A program made the translations under genes and the position numbers. Positions 41,782 to 52,300 of a DNA stretch of 64,000 nucleotides are shown in pieces. Below the pieces are notes generated by a model. It searched no databases and was not told where the DNA came from. It saw only the letters and a program-made list of their open reading frames with translations. Source of the DNA: an uncultured Collinsella sp. (GTDB taxonomy: Bacteria; Actinomycetota; Coriobacteriia; Coriobacteriales; Coriobacteriaceae); contig CATZEP010000003.1 in the NCBI GenBank assembly GCA_958418185.1, positions 5,185 through 69,184 of the forward strand, given 5' to 3'. How positions within the stretch are numbered: the stretch's first letter is position 1; each line of letters opens with the position of its first letter.

Positions 41782-42025
41782 AGTTCTGACTGCTCTTGCT
41801 TTGGCTGCAACTGTAGCGGTTGGTGCGTTTGCGGGATTTAAGGTCGCTACAGATGATGAATTACGTGGTCGTCTGCTTCGCGGAGCGCAAGATATCGTCG
41901 ATACGTCCAAAAAGAAAATGGATGTTATGACCGAGGATGTCGCTATGCGTACAGCTCAGGTAACTAAGAATCCTAAGATTAATCAAGATTGGGTTAATCA
42001 TCAATGGGAAAATGTAGGCTTTTAG
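41771..42025 (+). CDS. Small membrane-anchored protein downstream of parB
   Basis: The 84-residue protein has one N-terminal hydrophobic helix (LTALALAATVAVGAFAGFKVA) followed by a charged amphipathic tail, similar in plan to YtxH-like proteins. GGAGGT precedes the ATG, which overlaps the parB 3' end by 11 nt, so it is part of the parAB transcript. Role unknown. Confidence 0.8.
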   Translation: MKSKVLTALALAATVAVGAFAGFKVATDDELRGRLLRGAQDIVDTSKKKMDVMTEDVAMRTAQVTKNPKINQDWVNHQWENVGF

Positions 42026-42034
42026 GTACCTAAC
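42021..42034. repeat. TTTAGGTACCTAAC palindromic motif, copy 2
   Basis: Identical to the 14-mer at 38516-38529. It overlaps the stop codon of the small gene after parB. Confidence 0.5.
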
Positions 42035-42052
42035 AATTACTAGCCTTTATTG

Positions 42053-42090
42053 AAGGGGTCCTTCTCTGAACGCCAGAACGGGGACCCCTT
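42053..42090 (+). terminator. Terminator of the parAB transcript
   Basis: A 9-bp stem (AAGGGGTCC/GGACCCCTT) with a long loop, then ATTTCTTG. Confidence 0.7.
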
Positions 42091-42146
42091 ATTTCTTGCG
42101 AAAAAGTGTTGAACAACTGCGCCATACAGATTAATGATAGATATGA

Positions 42147-42182
42147 AACGGCCCCGGTTGCAATTAGGCAACCGGGGCCGTT
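42147..42182. terminator. Strong hairpin between parAB and rlmN
   Basis: A perfect 15-bp stem AACGGCCCCGGTTGC with its complement and a 6-nt loop lies 35 nt past the rlmN stop. It probably ends rlmN on the minus strand. Confidence 0.7.
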
Positions 42183-42185
42183 CGA

Positions 42186-42201
42186 TGTTTCACATGAAAC
42201 G
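42186..42201. other. Degenerate parS-like site
   Basis: TGTTTCACATGAAACG has two mismatches to parS. It lies about 2.2 kb from the perfect cluster, between the hairpin and rlmN. Confidence 0.55.
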
Positions 42202-42217
42202 TTTAGGTTAGTCTCCC

Positions 42218-43270
42218 CTACGCGTTCTTCTGAATCTTGAAGCGCTGCTTGAGCTGGCCGCAAGCAGCGTCGATATCGTTGCCACGAGAGTTACGGATCG
42301 TGGTCTCAATGCCACGGGACTCAAGACGACGCTGAAGGTCTTCAACCTTATGAATCGGCGACGGCTTGAGAGGACTGCCTTCGATATCGTTGAGCTGGAT
42401 CAGGTTGACGTGGCACAGCGTGCCCTCGCAGAAGTCGCAGAGCGCCTGCATCTCGGGGTTGGTGTCATTGACGCCCTCGATCATGGCGTATTCGTATGTC
42501 GGACGGCGGCCGGTCTTTTCGGTGTAGAGCTGAAGAGCCTCGTGAAGGCGCAAAAGCGTGTACTTCTTAACGCCCGGCATGAGCTTATTGCGCGTGGACT
42601 GAATGGCAGAGTGCAGCGAGACGGCGAGCGTGAACTGCTCGGGAACGTCGGCAAACTTGCGAATACCAGGAATGACGCCGCTGGTGGAGACAGTGAGATG
42701 ACGTGCTCCAATACCGATTCCATCCGTGTCATTAAGAATACGCAGTGCCTTGAGGACCTCGTCGTAGTTGGCGAAAGGCTCACCCTGGCCCATGAACACG
42801 ACGCTCGTCGCGCGCTCACCAAAGTCGTTGGAAACGTGGAGTACCTGGTCAACGATCTCCTGGGCGGTCAGCGAGCGCTTGAGGCCGTTCAGGCCGGTAG
42901 CGCAAAAAGCGCAACCCATGCCACAGCCGGCTTGGGTGGATACACAGACAGACAGCTTGTTGCGACGAGGCATGCCGACGGTCTCGACGGAGATGCCGTC
43001 GTGGTACTCGAGTAGGTATTTACGAGAGCCATCCTTAGACACCTGCTTGGTGAGCTCGGTCGGCGTGTCGAAGGCAAATGTCTCCTTCAGCTGCTCGCGG
43101 AAGGCCTTGGGAAGGTTAGTCATGTCATCAAACGAACAAACGTTCTTCTCAAAAACCCATTCAATGAGCTGCTTTGCGCGAAAAGCGGGTTGGCCGAGTT
43201 CGGCGACAAGTTCGCGAATATCGTTTTGGCTCAAGTCGCGAATGTCCTGAGATTTAGTCCTGGGATTCAT
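42218..43270 (-). CDS. rlmN: Dual-specificity RNA methyltransferase RlmN
   Basis: RlmN is a radical-SAM enzyme that methylates C2 of A2503 in 23S rRNA and A37 in some tRNAs. The 350-residue protein has the CX3CX2C cluster in GCGMGCAFCATG, the accessory motifs VVFMGQGEPFANYDEV and LTVSTSGVIPGI, and the C-terminal catalytic Cys region DIDAACGQL. AAAGGC lies before the ATG. It is divergent from ddl. Confidence 0.97.
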   Translation of the reverse strand: MNPRTKSQDIRDLSQNDIRELVAELGQPAFRAKQLIEWVFEKNVCSFDDMTNLPKAFREQLKETFAFDTPTELTKQVSKDGSRKYLLEYHDGISVETVGMPRRNKLSVCVSTQAGCGMGCAFCATGLNGLKRSLTAQEIVDQVLHVSNDFGERATSVVFMGQGEPFANYDEVLKALRILNDTDGIGIGARHLTVSTSGVIPGIRKFADVPEQFTLAVSLHSAIQSTRNKLMPGVKKYTLLRLHEALQLYTEKTGRRPTYEYAMIEGVNDTNPEMQALCDFCEGTLCHVNLIQLNDIEGSPLKPSPIHKVEDLQRRLESRGIETTIRNSRGNDIDAACGQLKQRFKIQKNA

Positions 43271-43355
43271 GGAAGCCTTTCGATTTTGGGGAAACGTAGA
43301 GGGTATCGCTACAATATGGTATCAGCTGCAGGAATTATAGAGGAGGAGTCTGCCC

Positions 43356-44321
43356 ATGCCGGGTAAAAGCCTAGAGAACATGCACGTAGCGGTCTTGGCG
43401 GGCGGCCATTCCGCCGAACGCGAGATTTCGCTCAATTCGGGAAAGAATGTCGTGGTGGCACTGAAGGAGGCCGGCTACACCTCGGTGGAGCTGCTCGACG
43501 CCGCTGCCGATGACTTTATGGTGACTATGGCGACCGGTGGCTTCGACGTGGCATTTATCGCCATGCACGGCGCCGGCGGTGAGGATGGCGCCATGCAGGG
43601 GGCCATGGAGACGCTGGGTATTCCCTACACGGCGTCAGGCGTGCTCGCCAGCGCATGTGGCGCCGATAAAGAGGTTTCAAAACTTCTGTATGCCAGGGCG
43701 GGCATCCCCATTGCCCCCGGCCTGGCGCTTGAGGCGGGCGACGAGGTCGATATCAATCGTATCGTCGAGATTTGTGGCGAGCGGTGCTTTGTAAAGCCCG
43801 CCGTCAACGGCTCCAGCTACGGCATTTCGCTCGTTCACGAGCCCTCAGAGCTGCCGGCGGCAATCGCCAAGGCTTTTGAGTACGGCGATAAAGTGCTGGT
43901 CGAAAAGTGCATCGAGGGAACCGAGATCACTGTGGGCGTGTACGGCGAGGACGACGTGCGCGCGCTGCCGATTGTGGAGATTCGCAAGCCTGAGGACTGC
44001 GAGTTCTACGACCTGGATGTGAAGTACGTCGACCCCACAGACATCCACCGCATTCCGGCGCAGATTTCGCCCGAAAACTATGCGCGTGCCCAGGAACTTG
44101 CCTGTGCGGCCCATAAGGCCCTCGGCTGTCTGGGCGTTTCGCGCAGCGATTTTATCGTGAGCGAGGACGGCCCTGTCATTCTCGAGACCAACACCATTCC
44201 CGGCATGACCGATACGTCGCTGTATCCCGATGAGATTCGCCATACCGACGACATGACGTTCCCGCAGGTGTGCGACAGCCTGATCCGTATGGGTCTCCGC
44301 CGGGCGGGCGTTGCATGCTAA
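43356..44321 (+). CDS. ddl: D-alanine-D-alanine ligase
   Basis: The enzyme makes the D-Ala-D-Ala end of peptidoglycan stems. The 321-residue protein has GGHSAEREISLNSG, FIAMHGAGGEDGAMQG, the ATP-grasp KPAVNGSSYGISLV and the C-terminal ETNTIPGMTDTSLYPD. The omega-loop reads FYDLDVKYV, slightly different from the common YDYEAKY. GAGGAGGA precedes the ATG. The last 7 nt overlap the exonuclease-helicase gene, so the two are co-transcribed. Confidence 0.96.
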   Translation: MPGKSLENMHVAVLAGGHSAEREISLNSGKNVVVALKEAGYTSVELLDAAADDFMVTMATGGFDVAFIAMHGAGGEDGAMQGAMETLGIPYTASGVLASACGADKEVSKLLYARAGIPIAPGLALEAGDEVDINRIVEICGERCFVKPAVNGSSYGISLVHEPSELPAAIAKAFEYGDKVLVEKCIEGTEITVGVYGEDDVRALPIVEIRKPEDCEFYDLDVKYVDPTDIHRIPAQISPENYARAQELACAAHKALGCLGVSRSDFIVSEDGPVILETNTIPGMTDTSLYPDEIRHTDDMTFPQVCDSLIRMGLRRAGVAC

Positions 44322-47209
44322 TCGAGGACGCCGTATCTCCTGGAACGCCGCAGTTTGTCATCGATTCTTATGCCACGCTCGCCGAGCGCGCTAAGACGCA
44401 ATCGTTTGGCCTCATCGAGGAGGACGTAATCGTCCTCGATACCGAGACCACGGGTCTTTCGGTGCAGGACAACGAGTTAATTGAGATTTCCGCGGCCCGC
44501 CTTTCGGGCCGCGAGATCATTGACCGCTTTGATACGTTCGTGCATCCCAAGCAGCTGATCCCTGTAGAGATTACCGAGCTCACGAGCATTACGAACGCCG
44601 ATGTGGCAGATGCCCCGTCGGCCGTCGAGGCCGTCGCGGCGCTCGCCGACTTCGTGGGCGGCTGTCCTGTTATCGCGCATAACGCCACGTTTGACCGGTC
44701 GTTCATCGAATCGGTCAAGGGCGGCGTCAACGTGAGTCATATCTGGATCGATTCGCTGGCGCTATCGCGCATTGCGCTTCCGCGCCTGACATCGCACAAA
44801 CTGTCCTTTATGGCCGAGTTGTTTGGGTGCGATTCGGTATCGCACCGTGCGAACGCAGACGTTGATGCCCTGTGCGGTGTGTGGCGCGTGCTGTTGGTCG
44901 CACTTACCGACCTACCTTCGGGCCTTATGGCGCGCTTGGCGGACATGCACGCGGACGTGCCTTGGTCCTATCGCCCCATTTTTTCTTTTTTGGCTGGCCA
45001 GAACCCGGGTTCGATATTTTCGCTCAGCGCCGCTCGTGCCGATGTGCTCAAGGCCGATCGCGCAGGCGATCGCGTTGATGCGGACGAGCTGCTGGTCCTT
45101 AAGATGCCGAGCCGTGAAGAGATCGAGGCAGATTACGCCCCCGGCGGCCTGGTCAATCGCATGTATCCCACCTATGAGCCGCGCGACGAGCAGATCGCGA
45201 TGGCGGTTGAGGTGCGCGATGCGCTGGTCACGGGTACCCATCGCGTGATCGAGGCGGGCACGGGCGTCGGTAAGTCGATGGCCTATCTCGTGCCCTTCGC
45301 CGAGGCCGCCCGCCGAAACAACATTACCGTCGGCATCGCGACCAAATCGAATAATCTTGCCGACCAGCTTATGTACCATGAGCTGCCAAAGCTCGCCGAA
45401 CAGCTGGACGGGGGCCTGTCATTTTGTGCGCTCAAGGGCTATGACCACTATCCGTGTCTGCGCAAGCTCGAGCGCATGAGCCGCAGTCAGATTGAGATCA
45501 CCACCAAGCGCGATCCTGCTGACACGCTCACGGCGGTTGCGGTGATCATGGCGTATGTGTGCCAATCTGCCGATGGCGACCTCGATTCACTCGGCATTCG
45601 CTGGCGCAGCGTCAACCGTCCCGACTTTACGACGGCTTCGCGCGAGTGTGCTCGTCGTCTGTGTCCGTTCTTCCCTGACAAATGCCTGGTCCACGGGGCG
45701 CGCCGCCGTGCGGCACATGCCGACGTGGTGGTCACCAACCATTCCCTGCTGTTCCGCAACGTGGCCGCCGAGGGAAGGATTTTGCCTCCGATTCGTCACT
45801 GGGTGGTCGACGAGGCCCATTCCATCGAGCGCGAGGCTCGTCGCCAATGGGCGCGCGTGGTTTCGGCAGATGAGTCGCGCGTGCTGTTTGAGCGCTTGGG
45901 TGGGTCGAGTGCCGGCGCGCTGAGTCAGGTTTCCCGTGACCTGGCCACTTCCGAGGGCTCCACGCTCTACCTGGGACTCACCGCCAAAGCAACGTCGACG
46001 GTTGCCCGCGCGAGCATGGCGATTGCCGATGTGTTCGATGGCGTGCGCGAGCTTGGCCGCCGTGCCCGCGGGGGTTATGACAACGCGAATCTGTGGATTG
46101 GCCCCGAGCTGCGCGAGTCGGATGACTGGCACGATTTTTTGCAGTCGGCCTATACCGCAATTGATGCACTGGACCAGGCGGATAAAAGCGTAGACGCGCT
46201 GGTGCAAGCTGTCGCTGCCGATAAGCCCGAGGTCGTCGTCGACCTGGGCGACATTTCGCGCCGTCTGCACGAGTTGGTCGAGAATCTCAAGCTCATCATT
46301 GAAGGCACGGATGAGCACTACGTGTACTCGCTGCAGGTTAACCGTCGGCTGCGTGCGGGCGGGGAGTCTATGACCGCCGAGCGCATCGATATCGGCGAGG
46401 CCCTGGCGAACGAGTGGTTGCCCGAGGTGCACACGGCCATCTTCGCTTCGGCGACCATGACGGTGTCCAAGAGCTTTGAGCATTTCAACCATGCCGTCGG
46501 CCTCGATCGCATCGGTGCGTCGACATCCTCATCGCTGCACCTGGATTCGAGCTATGACTTTGACTCGAATATGGCCGTGGTCGTGGCGGGGGACATTCCC
46601 GATCCGCGCGATCGTGAGCGCTATCTGTCGGCGCTCGAGTGCGTGCTGGTCGATGCCCATCTCGCCATGGGTGGATCGGTGCTCACGCTCTTCACTAACA
46701 GGCGCGATATGGAGGATCTGTATGCCCGTGTCGAGCCCAAATTGGCGCGAGCGGGTCTGGAGCTCAATTGCCAGCAACGTAACTCGTCCCCACGTCGTCT
46801 GCGCGATCGGTTTATCAACGAGCCGACTTCATCGCTCTTTGCGCTCAAGGCCTTTTGGGAGGGCTTTGACGCCAGCGGCGAGACACTGCGTTGCGTCATT
46901 ATCCCCAAGCTGCCGTTCTCGAGCCCCACGGATCCTCTTTCGTGTGAGCGCAACCTGCGCGAGGACCGCGCTTGGGCGCGCTACTCGCTGCCCGAGGCGG
47001 TGCTCGAAGTCAAGCAGGCCGCCGGCCGTCTCATCCGCTCGTCGACTGATTGCGGCGTGCTCATCTTGGCAGATCCGCGCTTGGTGACAAAGGGCTACGG
47101 TAAGAAGTTCTTGACGTCGCTGCCCACGACTTCCTACCAGCGTATCGAGTCGGCGCAGATCGGTCATTATTTGCAGCTGTGGCGTGCACGCCACGAGCGA
47201 CGCCGTTAA
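44315..47209 (+). CDS. DnaQ-type exonuclease fused to DinG-family helicase
   Basis: The 964-residue protein begins with a 3'-5' exonuclease domain (VLDTETTGLSVQDNELIEI with D42 and E44; HNATFDRSFIE). A superfamily 2 DinG/XPD-like helicase follows: Walker A EAGTGVGKSMAYLVP (about 314) and DEAH box VVDEAHSIE (about 499). The helicase ends with SLFALKAFWEGFDASGE and QAAGRLIRSSTDCG. Cysteines in YPCLRKL and CARRLCPFFPDKC could hold an Fe-S cluster as in E. coli DinG. It starts inside the ddl end and converges with a 4-nt overlap on the WYL genes. DNA-repair role inferred from family. Confidence 0.93.
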   Translation: MLIEDAVSPGTPQFVIDSYATLAERAKTQSFGLIEEDVIVLDTETTGLSVQDNELIEISAARLSGREIIDRFDTFVHPKQLIPVEITELTSITNADVADAPSAVEAVAALADFVGGCPVIAHNATFDRSFIESVKGGVNVSHIWIDSLALSRIALPRLTSHKLSFMAELFGCDSVSHRANADVDALCGVWRVLLVALTDLPSGLMARLADMHADVPWSYRPIFSFLAGQNPGSIFSLSAARADVLKADRAGDRVDADELLVLKMPSREEIEADYAPGGLVNRMYPTYEPRDEQIAMAVEVRDALVTGTHRVIEAGTGVGKSMAYLVPFAEAARRNNITVGIATKSNNLADQLMYHELPKLAEQLDGGLSFCALKGYDHYPCLRKLERMSRSQIEITTKRDPADTLTAVAVIMAYVCQSADGDLDSLGIRWRSVNRPDFTTASRECARRLCPFFPDKCLVHGARRRAAHADVVVTNHSLLFRNVAAEGRILPPIRHWVVDEAHSIEREARRQWARVVSADESRVLFERLGGSSAGALSQVSRDLATSEGSTLYLGLTAKATSTVARASMAIADVFDGVRELGRRARGGYDNANLWIGPELRESDDWHDFLQSAYTAIDALDQADKSVDALVQAVAADKPEVVVDLGDISRRLHELVENLKLIIEGTDEHYVYSLQVNRRLRAGGESMTAERIDIGEALANEWLPEVHTAIFASATMTVSKSFEHFNHAVGLDRIGASTSSSLHLDSSYDFDSNMAVVVAGDIPDPRDRERYLSALECVLVDAHLAMGGSVLTLFTNRRDMEDLYARVEPKLARAGLELNCQQRNSSPRRLRDRFINEPTSSLFALKAFWEGFDASGETLRCVIIPKLPFSSPTDPLSCERNLREDRAWARYSLPEAVLEVKQAAGRLIRSSTDCGVLILADPRLVTKGYGKKFLTSLPTTSYQRIESAQIGHYLQLWRARHERRR

Positions 47210-48123
47210 AGCGGGCAGGCCAGGCTCTTCGCCATATCGCATAGACGCTTTGCCTGGGCGGGGTCATCCAGTATGCGGATAGCTCCGCCCGCTGCGATTA
47301 CCTGACAGAACAGCCAGTGCTCTGACCCATAACGCACGGTCACCGTTGCCATGTCTGCCCCGTTTGGCTCAATCGACATGATGCCGGCCCAGTCTAGATG
47401 CTCTGCCATGTCGAGCGTCATGAGGAGTTTTGTGCTCTGCTCCGCCTGGGAAAGGGATTCGTGGAGGGACGCGGACGCGGGCGCGTGGCGCTCCACGGAA
47501 TCGTCGGTAAGGGCAAGGCCCTCGATTTTGTCCATGCGATAGGAGCGCTGCCCATCAACTTCGACATCCCAGGCAATCAGATAGGTTTGATCACCATGTG
47601 TCGCGATGCGCAGGGGGTCGATGAGGCGCTCGCGCGGCTGTGCGTCGTCCATCGAACGGTAGATGATGCGGCATCGAACGCCGTCTTGAATCGCGCAGTT
47701 CAGCTGTTGCCAGTGCGATCCTCGGGCAACGGTATCGACGACGCGCTGGTTGTAGCCGAGTTTCTCGGGTAGGAGGGCGTGTCGGATACGCTCTGCTGCC
47801 CGAGAGTCGATTCCCATCGATTCGAGTTCGTGGTTGAGCACGGCACCTTCGGCGGCACTTAGGCGCAAGGGCAGCACACGCCCCGCATCGCCTGTCAGGA
47901 TGATGCACTCGCTGTGGCGTTCGCAGATGATGCGTGCGCCCGACTCACGGTCAGCGAGGGTTGAGACGATATCGATAATTTCGTCGAGCGCCGCACCCGT
48001 GATATCAAAACGGCTGCAGATATCCCCTCGTGTCATACCGGTCTCACCGGCAGCGTAGAGGGCCTCCATGATGTCAATCGCACGCGAGAGCCTTTGCTCG
48101 CTGGTGAGTTTACGCGCGGGCAT
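47206..48123 (-). CDS. WYL-domain transcriptional regulator (PafC-like)
   Basis: The 305-residue protein has an N-terminal winged helix (RLSRAIDIMEALYAAGETGM, RGDICSRFDITGAAL). Its WYL domain covers about 140-220 (IDPLRIATHGDQTYLIAWDV), and a WCX-type C-terminal extension follows. It overlaps the upstream WYL gene by 14 nt. Tandem WYL regulators PafB and PafC control the DNA-damage response in mycobacteria. The convergent helicase-exonuclease fits such a role, but this is inference. Confidence 0.88.
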   Translation of the reverse strand: MPARKLTSEQRLSRAIDIMEALYAAGETGMTRGDICSRFDITGAALDEIIDIVSTLADRESGARIICERHSECIILTGDAGRVLPLRLSAAEGAVLNHELESMGIDSRAAERIRHALLPEKLGYNQRVVDTVARGSHWQQLNCAIQDGVRCRIIYRSMDDAQPRERLIDPLRIATHGDQTYLIAWDVEVDGQRSYRMDKIEGLALTDDSVERHAPASASLHESLSQAEQSTKLLMTLDMAEHLDWAGIMSIEPNGADMATVTVRYGSEHWLFCQVIAAGGAIRILDDPAQAKRLCDMAKSLACPL

Positions 48124-49132
48124 GCTCGTGCACCGTCCTTTCGATGAGGTGGTTCCACGCCAGTTTAAGTGCATCGGGGGCAACGGGTCTCATGCCGTCC
48201 ATGGCGTGCTCCATACAAAACGAGGCAGCGGCATTAAGGTCGCGCACGCCGACGGTCCAGGTCCAACCCTCTTCGGTGTGCGTGAGCTCCCCGCGACCGC
48301 GCGTTAGGCCGCTGACCATGTCGGCCTGGGCTTGCGGGGCAAACGAAAAGGTCGCCATAACGGGCTTGCAATCGGCAAAATCAAACTCGAAGAACAGGCG
48401 ATCGTTCAGGTTAAAGTCGGCGGGGATGGAGTAGGCCTTCGAGGGGCGCCATGCGCGAACGATACGGTCGCAGCGAAACGTCCTGATTTCATCGGTGGCG
48501 TTGTCGAGTCCGCAAAAATACGCCACACCCTCGTGCTCAAACATGCCGTATACGCAGACGGTGCGCTCTTTTTGCTCCCCGTGCCCGTTTTGATACAAAA
48601 AGCGCAGTGCGCAGCGTTCGGCGAAAGCGCTCCACACCGCATCGACGGCGGGTAAGCGACGGGCGGGAGGCTCTTCTGCGGTCGATGCGCCGGTGAGGTA
48701 GGCGATCTTGGAGCGTATGTCTGCAAGCGGCGTGGCAAACGCGGCCGAACCGGTCGCAAGGGTCTGGTCGATAGCGTCGAGCAAGATGTCCGCGTCGTCT
48801 GCGGTGATGAGGGCACCGGCCGCAAACGTGTGCTCGCGATCGATGGTCCACGCGCTTTCTTCGGTTTCTTGGGCGCCTGCTGCGCGAACTTCCTTGATCG
48901 TGATTCCGCGTTCGAGGAGTTTTTCGCGATCGCGGCGAAACTTGCGCTTGTCCGAGTCGATATTGCCCGACCCATAGCCAAGATCGGAATCCAGGACAAT
49001 TTGCTCTGTGGTCAATGGCTCGGGAGAGCTGTTGAGGACAAAGAACAGATTGAGGATGCGCTGGGCGGTCTTGTCGAAACCGGGTTCCGGCGCCCCATTT
49101 TTATTCGTTACGGTTGTATCGCTTGCCGTCAT
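48110..49132 (-). CDS. WYL-domain transcriptional regulator (PafB-like)
   Basis: The 340-residue protein has an N-terminal winged helix (AQRILNLFFVLNSSPEPLTT, DKRKFRRDREKLLERGI) and a central WYL domain (LRFLYQNGHGEQKERTVCVY, YFCGLDNATDEIRTFRCDRI). A C-terminal extension is present. ATG 49132 has AGGA upstream, while the ATG at 49165 has none. It overlaps the downstream WYL gene, so the pair is made together and may act as a heterodimer. Confidence 0.87.
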   Translation of the reverse strand: MTASDTTVTNKNGAPEPGFDKTAQRILNLFFVLNSSPEPLTTEQIVLDSDLGYGSGNIDSDKRKFRRDREKLLERGITIKEVRAAGAQETEESAWTIDREHTFAAGALITADDADILLDAIDQTLATGSAAFATPLADIRSKIAYLTGASTAEEPPARRLPAVDAVWSAFAERCALRFLYQNGHGEQKERTVCVYGMFEHEGVAYFCGLDNATDEIRTFRCDRIVRAWRPSKAYSIPADFNLNDRLFFEFDFADCKPVMATFSFAPQAQADMVSGLTRGRGELTHTEEGWTWTVGVRDLNAAASFCMEHAMDGMRPVAPDALKLAWNHLIERTVHEHARA

Positions 49133-49329
49133 AGAATCCTCGCATGGGAAGGTGTTTGATGCCATGATTTTAGTCCGATATGGAGATTAGGCTATATCCT
49201 TGTCCGCTTGGGGCGTTAAGATGCCCAGAATTCGGCCGTTTGCGCCCGCTCGGGGTATACTTTCGACTATATACGGTTCTAATGTGCATACATTGGGCCT
49301 ATTTGTCGGATTATGGATGTGGAGCGCAT

Positions 49330-52300
49330 ATGGCGAACACCCAGAACTATATTAACCACCTGCTGCAGAACACTGGCATCACGCCGGCGTGCAGCGAAGA
49401 AGAGCGCTTGGCCGCCGAAGATATCGCTCAAATTTTCCGCAACCACGGCTTTGATCCCGAAGTGCAGGAGTTTAATGCTCCCGCACCGAGCAGGATGGCG
49501 TTTGCCGTTACGGGCATTCTGGCATTTGCCGGTGCCCTGCTTATGGGCATCGGCGGCGGTATCGGCTTAGTCGGCACCCTGTTGGCCATTGTCGGAGCCG
49601 TGCTCTATGTGCTCGAGCGAACCGGGCGCCCCGTGATCTCGCGCCTGGGCAAGACGGGCGTGAGCCAAAACGTCATCGCCTACCACAAGGCGTCGGGCCC
49701 GCTTGCCTCTCCGCGCAATCGCCCGGTTGTCGTCGTCGCGCACTATGACTCCCCGCGCGCCGAACTGCTCGCTCGCGAGCCCTATGCGCCGTACCGAGCG
49801 CTGATCGCCAAATTGCTCCCGATTGCCACGATTGCTCCCGCGGCTATTGCCATCCTGCGCATCTTGCCGCTTCCCGGCGCGTTGAAGGTCCTGCTGTGGA
49901 TTGTCGCGATCCTTGCCTCCCTCGTGGCGCTCGCCAATGCCGCCAATATCATTTCCAATCGTTTTGTCCTTCCCTACACGTCCGGCTCGGTTTGCAACAA
50001 GTCCTCTGTTGCCGCCATGCTGGGTGTCATGGATAACGTCGCCCCCTATCAGGGCGAGAACGAGTTCCCCGACGATATTCCGTTTGACACGTATTTTGGC
50101 GAGCAGAAGCGTCGCGCCGAGGAGATGGCGCGCGCGGCAGCCGAGTACGCCGCGGCCCAGCAGCAAAACGATTACGGCAATACCATCGAGTACGAAGAGC
50201 CTGCCTATACCGAGGATGAGTATGGCCAGCCGGTCGCTCCCGAGGGTGAGCAGGGCGAGGCTTTTGATGAGCAAATCGATGGATTCGAAGGTGCTTCTGC
50301 CGACGAGACCCTGATTGGCGTCATCACACCCGAGTCCCAGGTCCAAGATATTCCGGCCGAGGAGCCCGTTGCAGACGAGTCCGCTGCCGAGTCGGCAGAG
50401 GAGCCTGCCGCGGCCGAGCAGGCCGAGCCCGAGCCCAAGCTTTATCGCAATGCCGCCGGCAACATCCGGTTTGGCTCGGATGCCATCCGTGCCCTGGGAA
50501 TGCTTCCCGAGTCCTGTACGCTCGATTACGAAGAGGGCGAGGAGCCGACGTTTGAGCCGGAGCCTGCTCCCGTTGCACAGGAGCCTGCGCCCGCGGCCAA
50601 TACAGCTGTTGCTCCCGCCGAGCCGGTCACTGCCTCTGTTGCTGCCGCGGAGTCTGACGCAAAGCCCGCGCTCGATTCTGCAGCCGGTCTGGATATCCTG
50701 GCGCCTGCCGCTCCGGCACAGGTTGAAGACGAGATCGCCGACGAAGACTACGACGAGTATCCGCAGCGCGTGTCCTATGAGAGCGACACCGATTTCTCGG
50801 CCGAGCTTCCCTCGACAATGCCCCATGCCGATATCGCTTCCGCGTTCTCCTCGATTGGTGCCAGCGCTTCTAGCTTCTTTAAGGGCGCCCTCGCGAAGGG
50901 CAAGAAGTTCGTCGACGACTTTGAGGAAAAGCGCGCCGCCGCCCGCGAGGCCGCCGAACGGGAGGCCATCGCCCAGCAGCAGGCCGCCGAGGTCGAGCGC
51001 GAGCGTGCGGCACAGGAGTTCGAGCAGAGCGAGGCCGAGCAGCCGGAGCCTGTCGATGTCGCCGACGCCACGACGTCCTTCGAGGCTCCGCAGCCGACAT
51101 CCGCCGACGTTGCCGAGGCTACGACGTCCTTTGAGGCGCAACAGCCGGTCGATGGCACCATGTCATTTGATGCCACGATGACGCTTGAGAAGCAGGGCAC
51201 CGCAATTGCCGAGCCCCTTCCCATCCCCGATGATGCCCAGGACGCCGCCGATGATTCGGTTGTCGACGAGGCCGATTCCGTTGAGGCCAGCGCGCCCGAG
51301 CAAGTCGAGGCTCCTGCTATGGAGCAGGAGTCCCCTGCGGTTGACGGGGCTCCCAAGACGGATGAGTCCAGGCCTTATTCTACGCAGATCTTTACCATGC
51401 CCGCGCCGAGCGACCCCGGTGCCACGGTGGCCAACGTCGCTCCCACGCAGGACGAGACAGTTGACTCCCTCATGGCGCAGATTTCGTCTCAGGTGCCTCC
51501 GCGCCAGCAAATGAATATCCCCGATCCGGCCTCCGCGCCTGCGCCCTCTTCGTCGCCGCTGGCCTCGGTCCCCGATCCGTCGCTGCCTTCGATGCAACAG
51601 GCCAACGTCGCATCCCGCACATCGCTGTTCGATCTTCCCGATCCTTCGGCACAGACAAATGACCCCTTTGCGACGGCGCAGGGCCCCGAGCCCACATCGG
51701 CACCGGTCGCGGCCCCCATGCCCATCTCCTCGGGCGCACAGCCGCTCGAGACCATCTCGGCTCCTGCTTCGACGGGCGCCAAGCCGCAGAAACGTGGCCT
51801 GGGTGGCTTGTTCGGTCGAAAAAAGAAAAACGAGCAGGACAGCATGAGCGATTGGCTTGGCGTCGAGGATGATTACGACGCCAAGAAGTCTGGTCGCGGT
51901 ATCGGCTCGTGGGATAACTTCGAGGATGACGATGACGGTTGGAAGGGCGGCGCCACCTCCTCCGATGGTGCTTCTGCCGAGGATATGCTCTCGGCCGTTG
52001 CCTCCATGGGTGACGATGAGCTGCTCGGCCACGATATCTGGTTCGTCGCAACGGGCGCGTCCGACTGCGACGGCGCCGGCATGAGGGCGTTTTTGGCCTC
52101 GCATCGTGACAAGCTCCGCGGTGTGTTCTTCATCAACCTCGAGTCTATCGGTGCCGGCAGGCTTTCGGTGGTAACGGTCGAGGGCGAGCAGCAGTTGCTC
52201 AAGGGTGACCGACGCATCATGAACCTGGTCAATAAAGTGTGCAAGTCGTTCCATGTTGATTGCGGTGCATTTGAGATGCCCTATGCCAAGACCGATGCTT

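Noticed and set aside
49567..51141. 524-codon minus-strand frame opposite the split M28-like gene
   Set aside because: It mirrors the repetitive Glu/Ala/Pro insertion, giving an Arg/Leu/Gly-rich product without a start signal.
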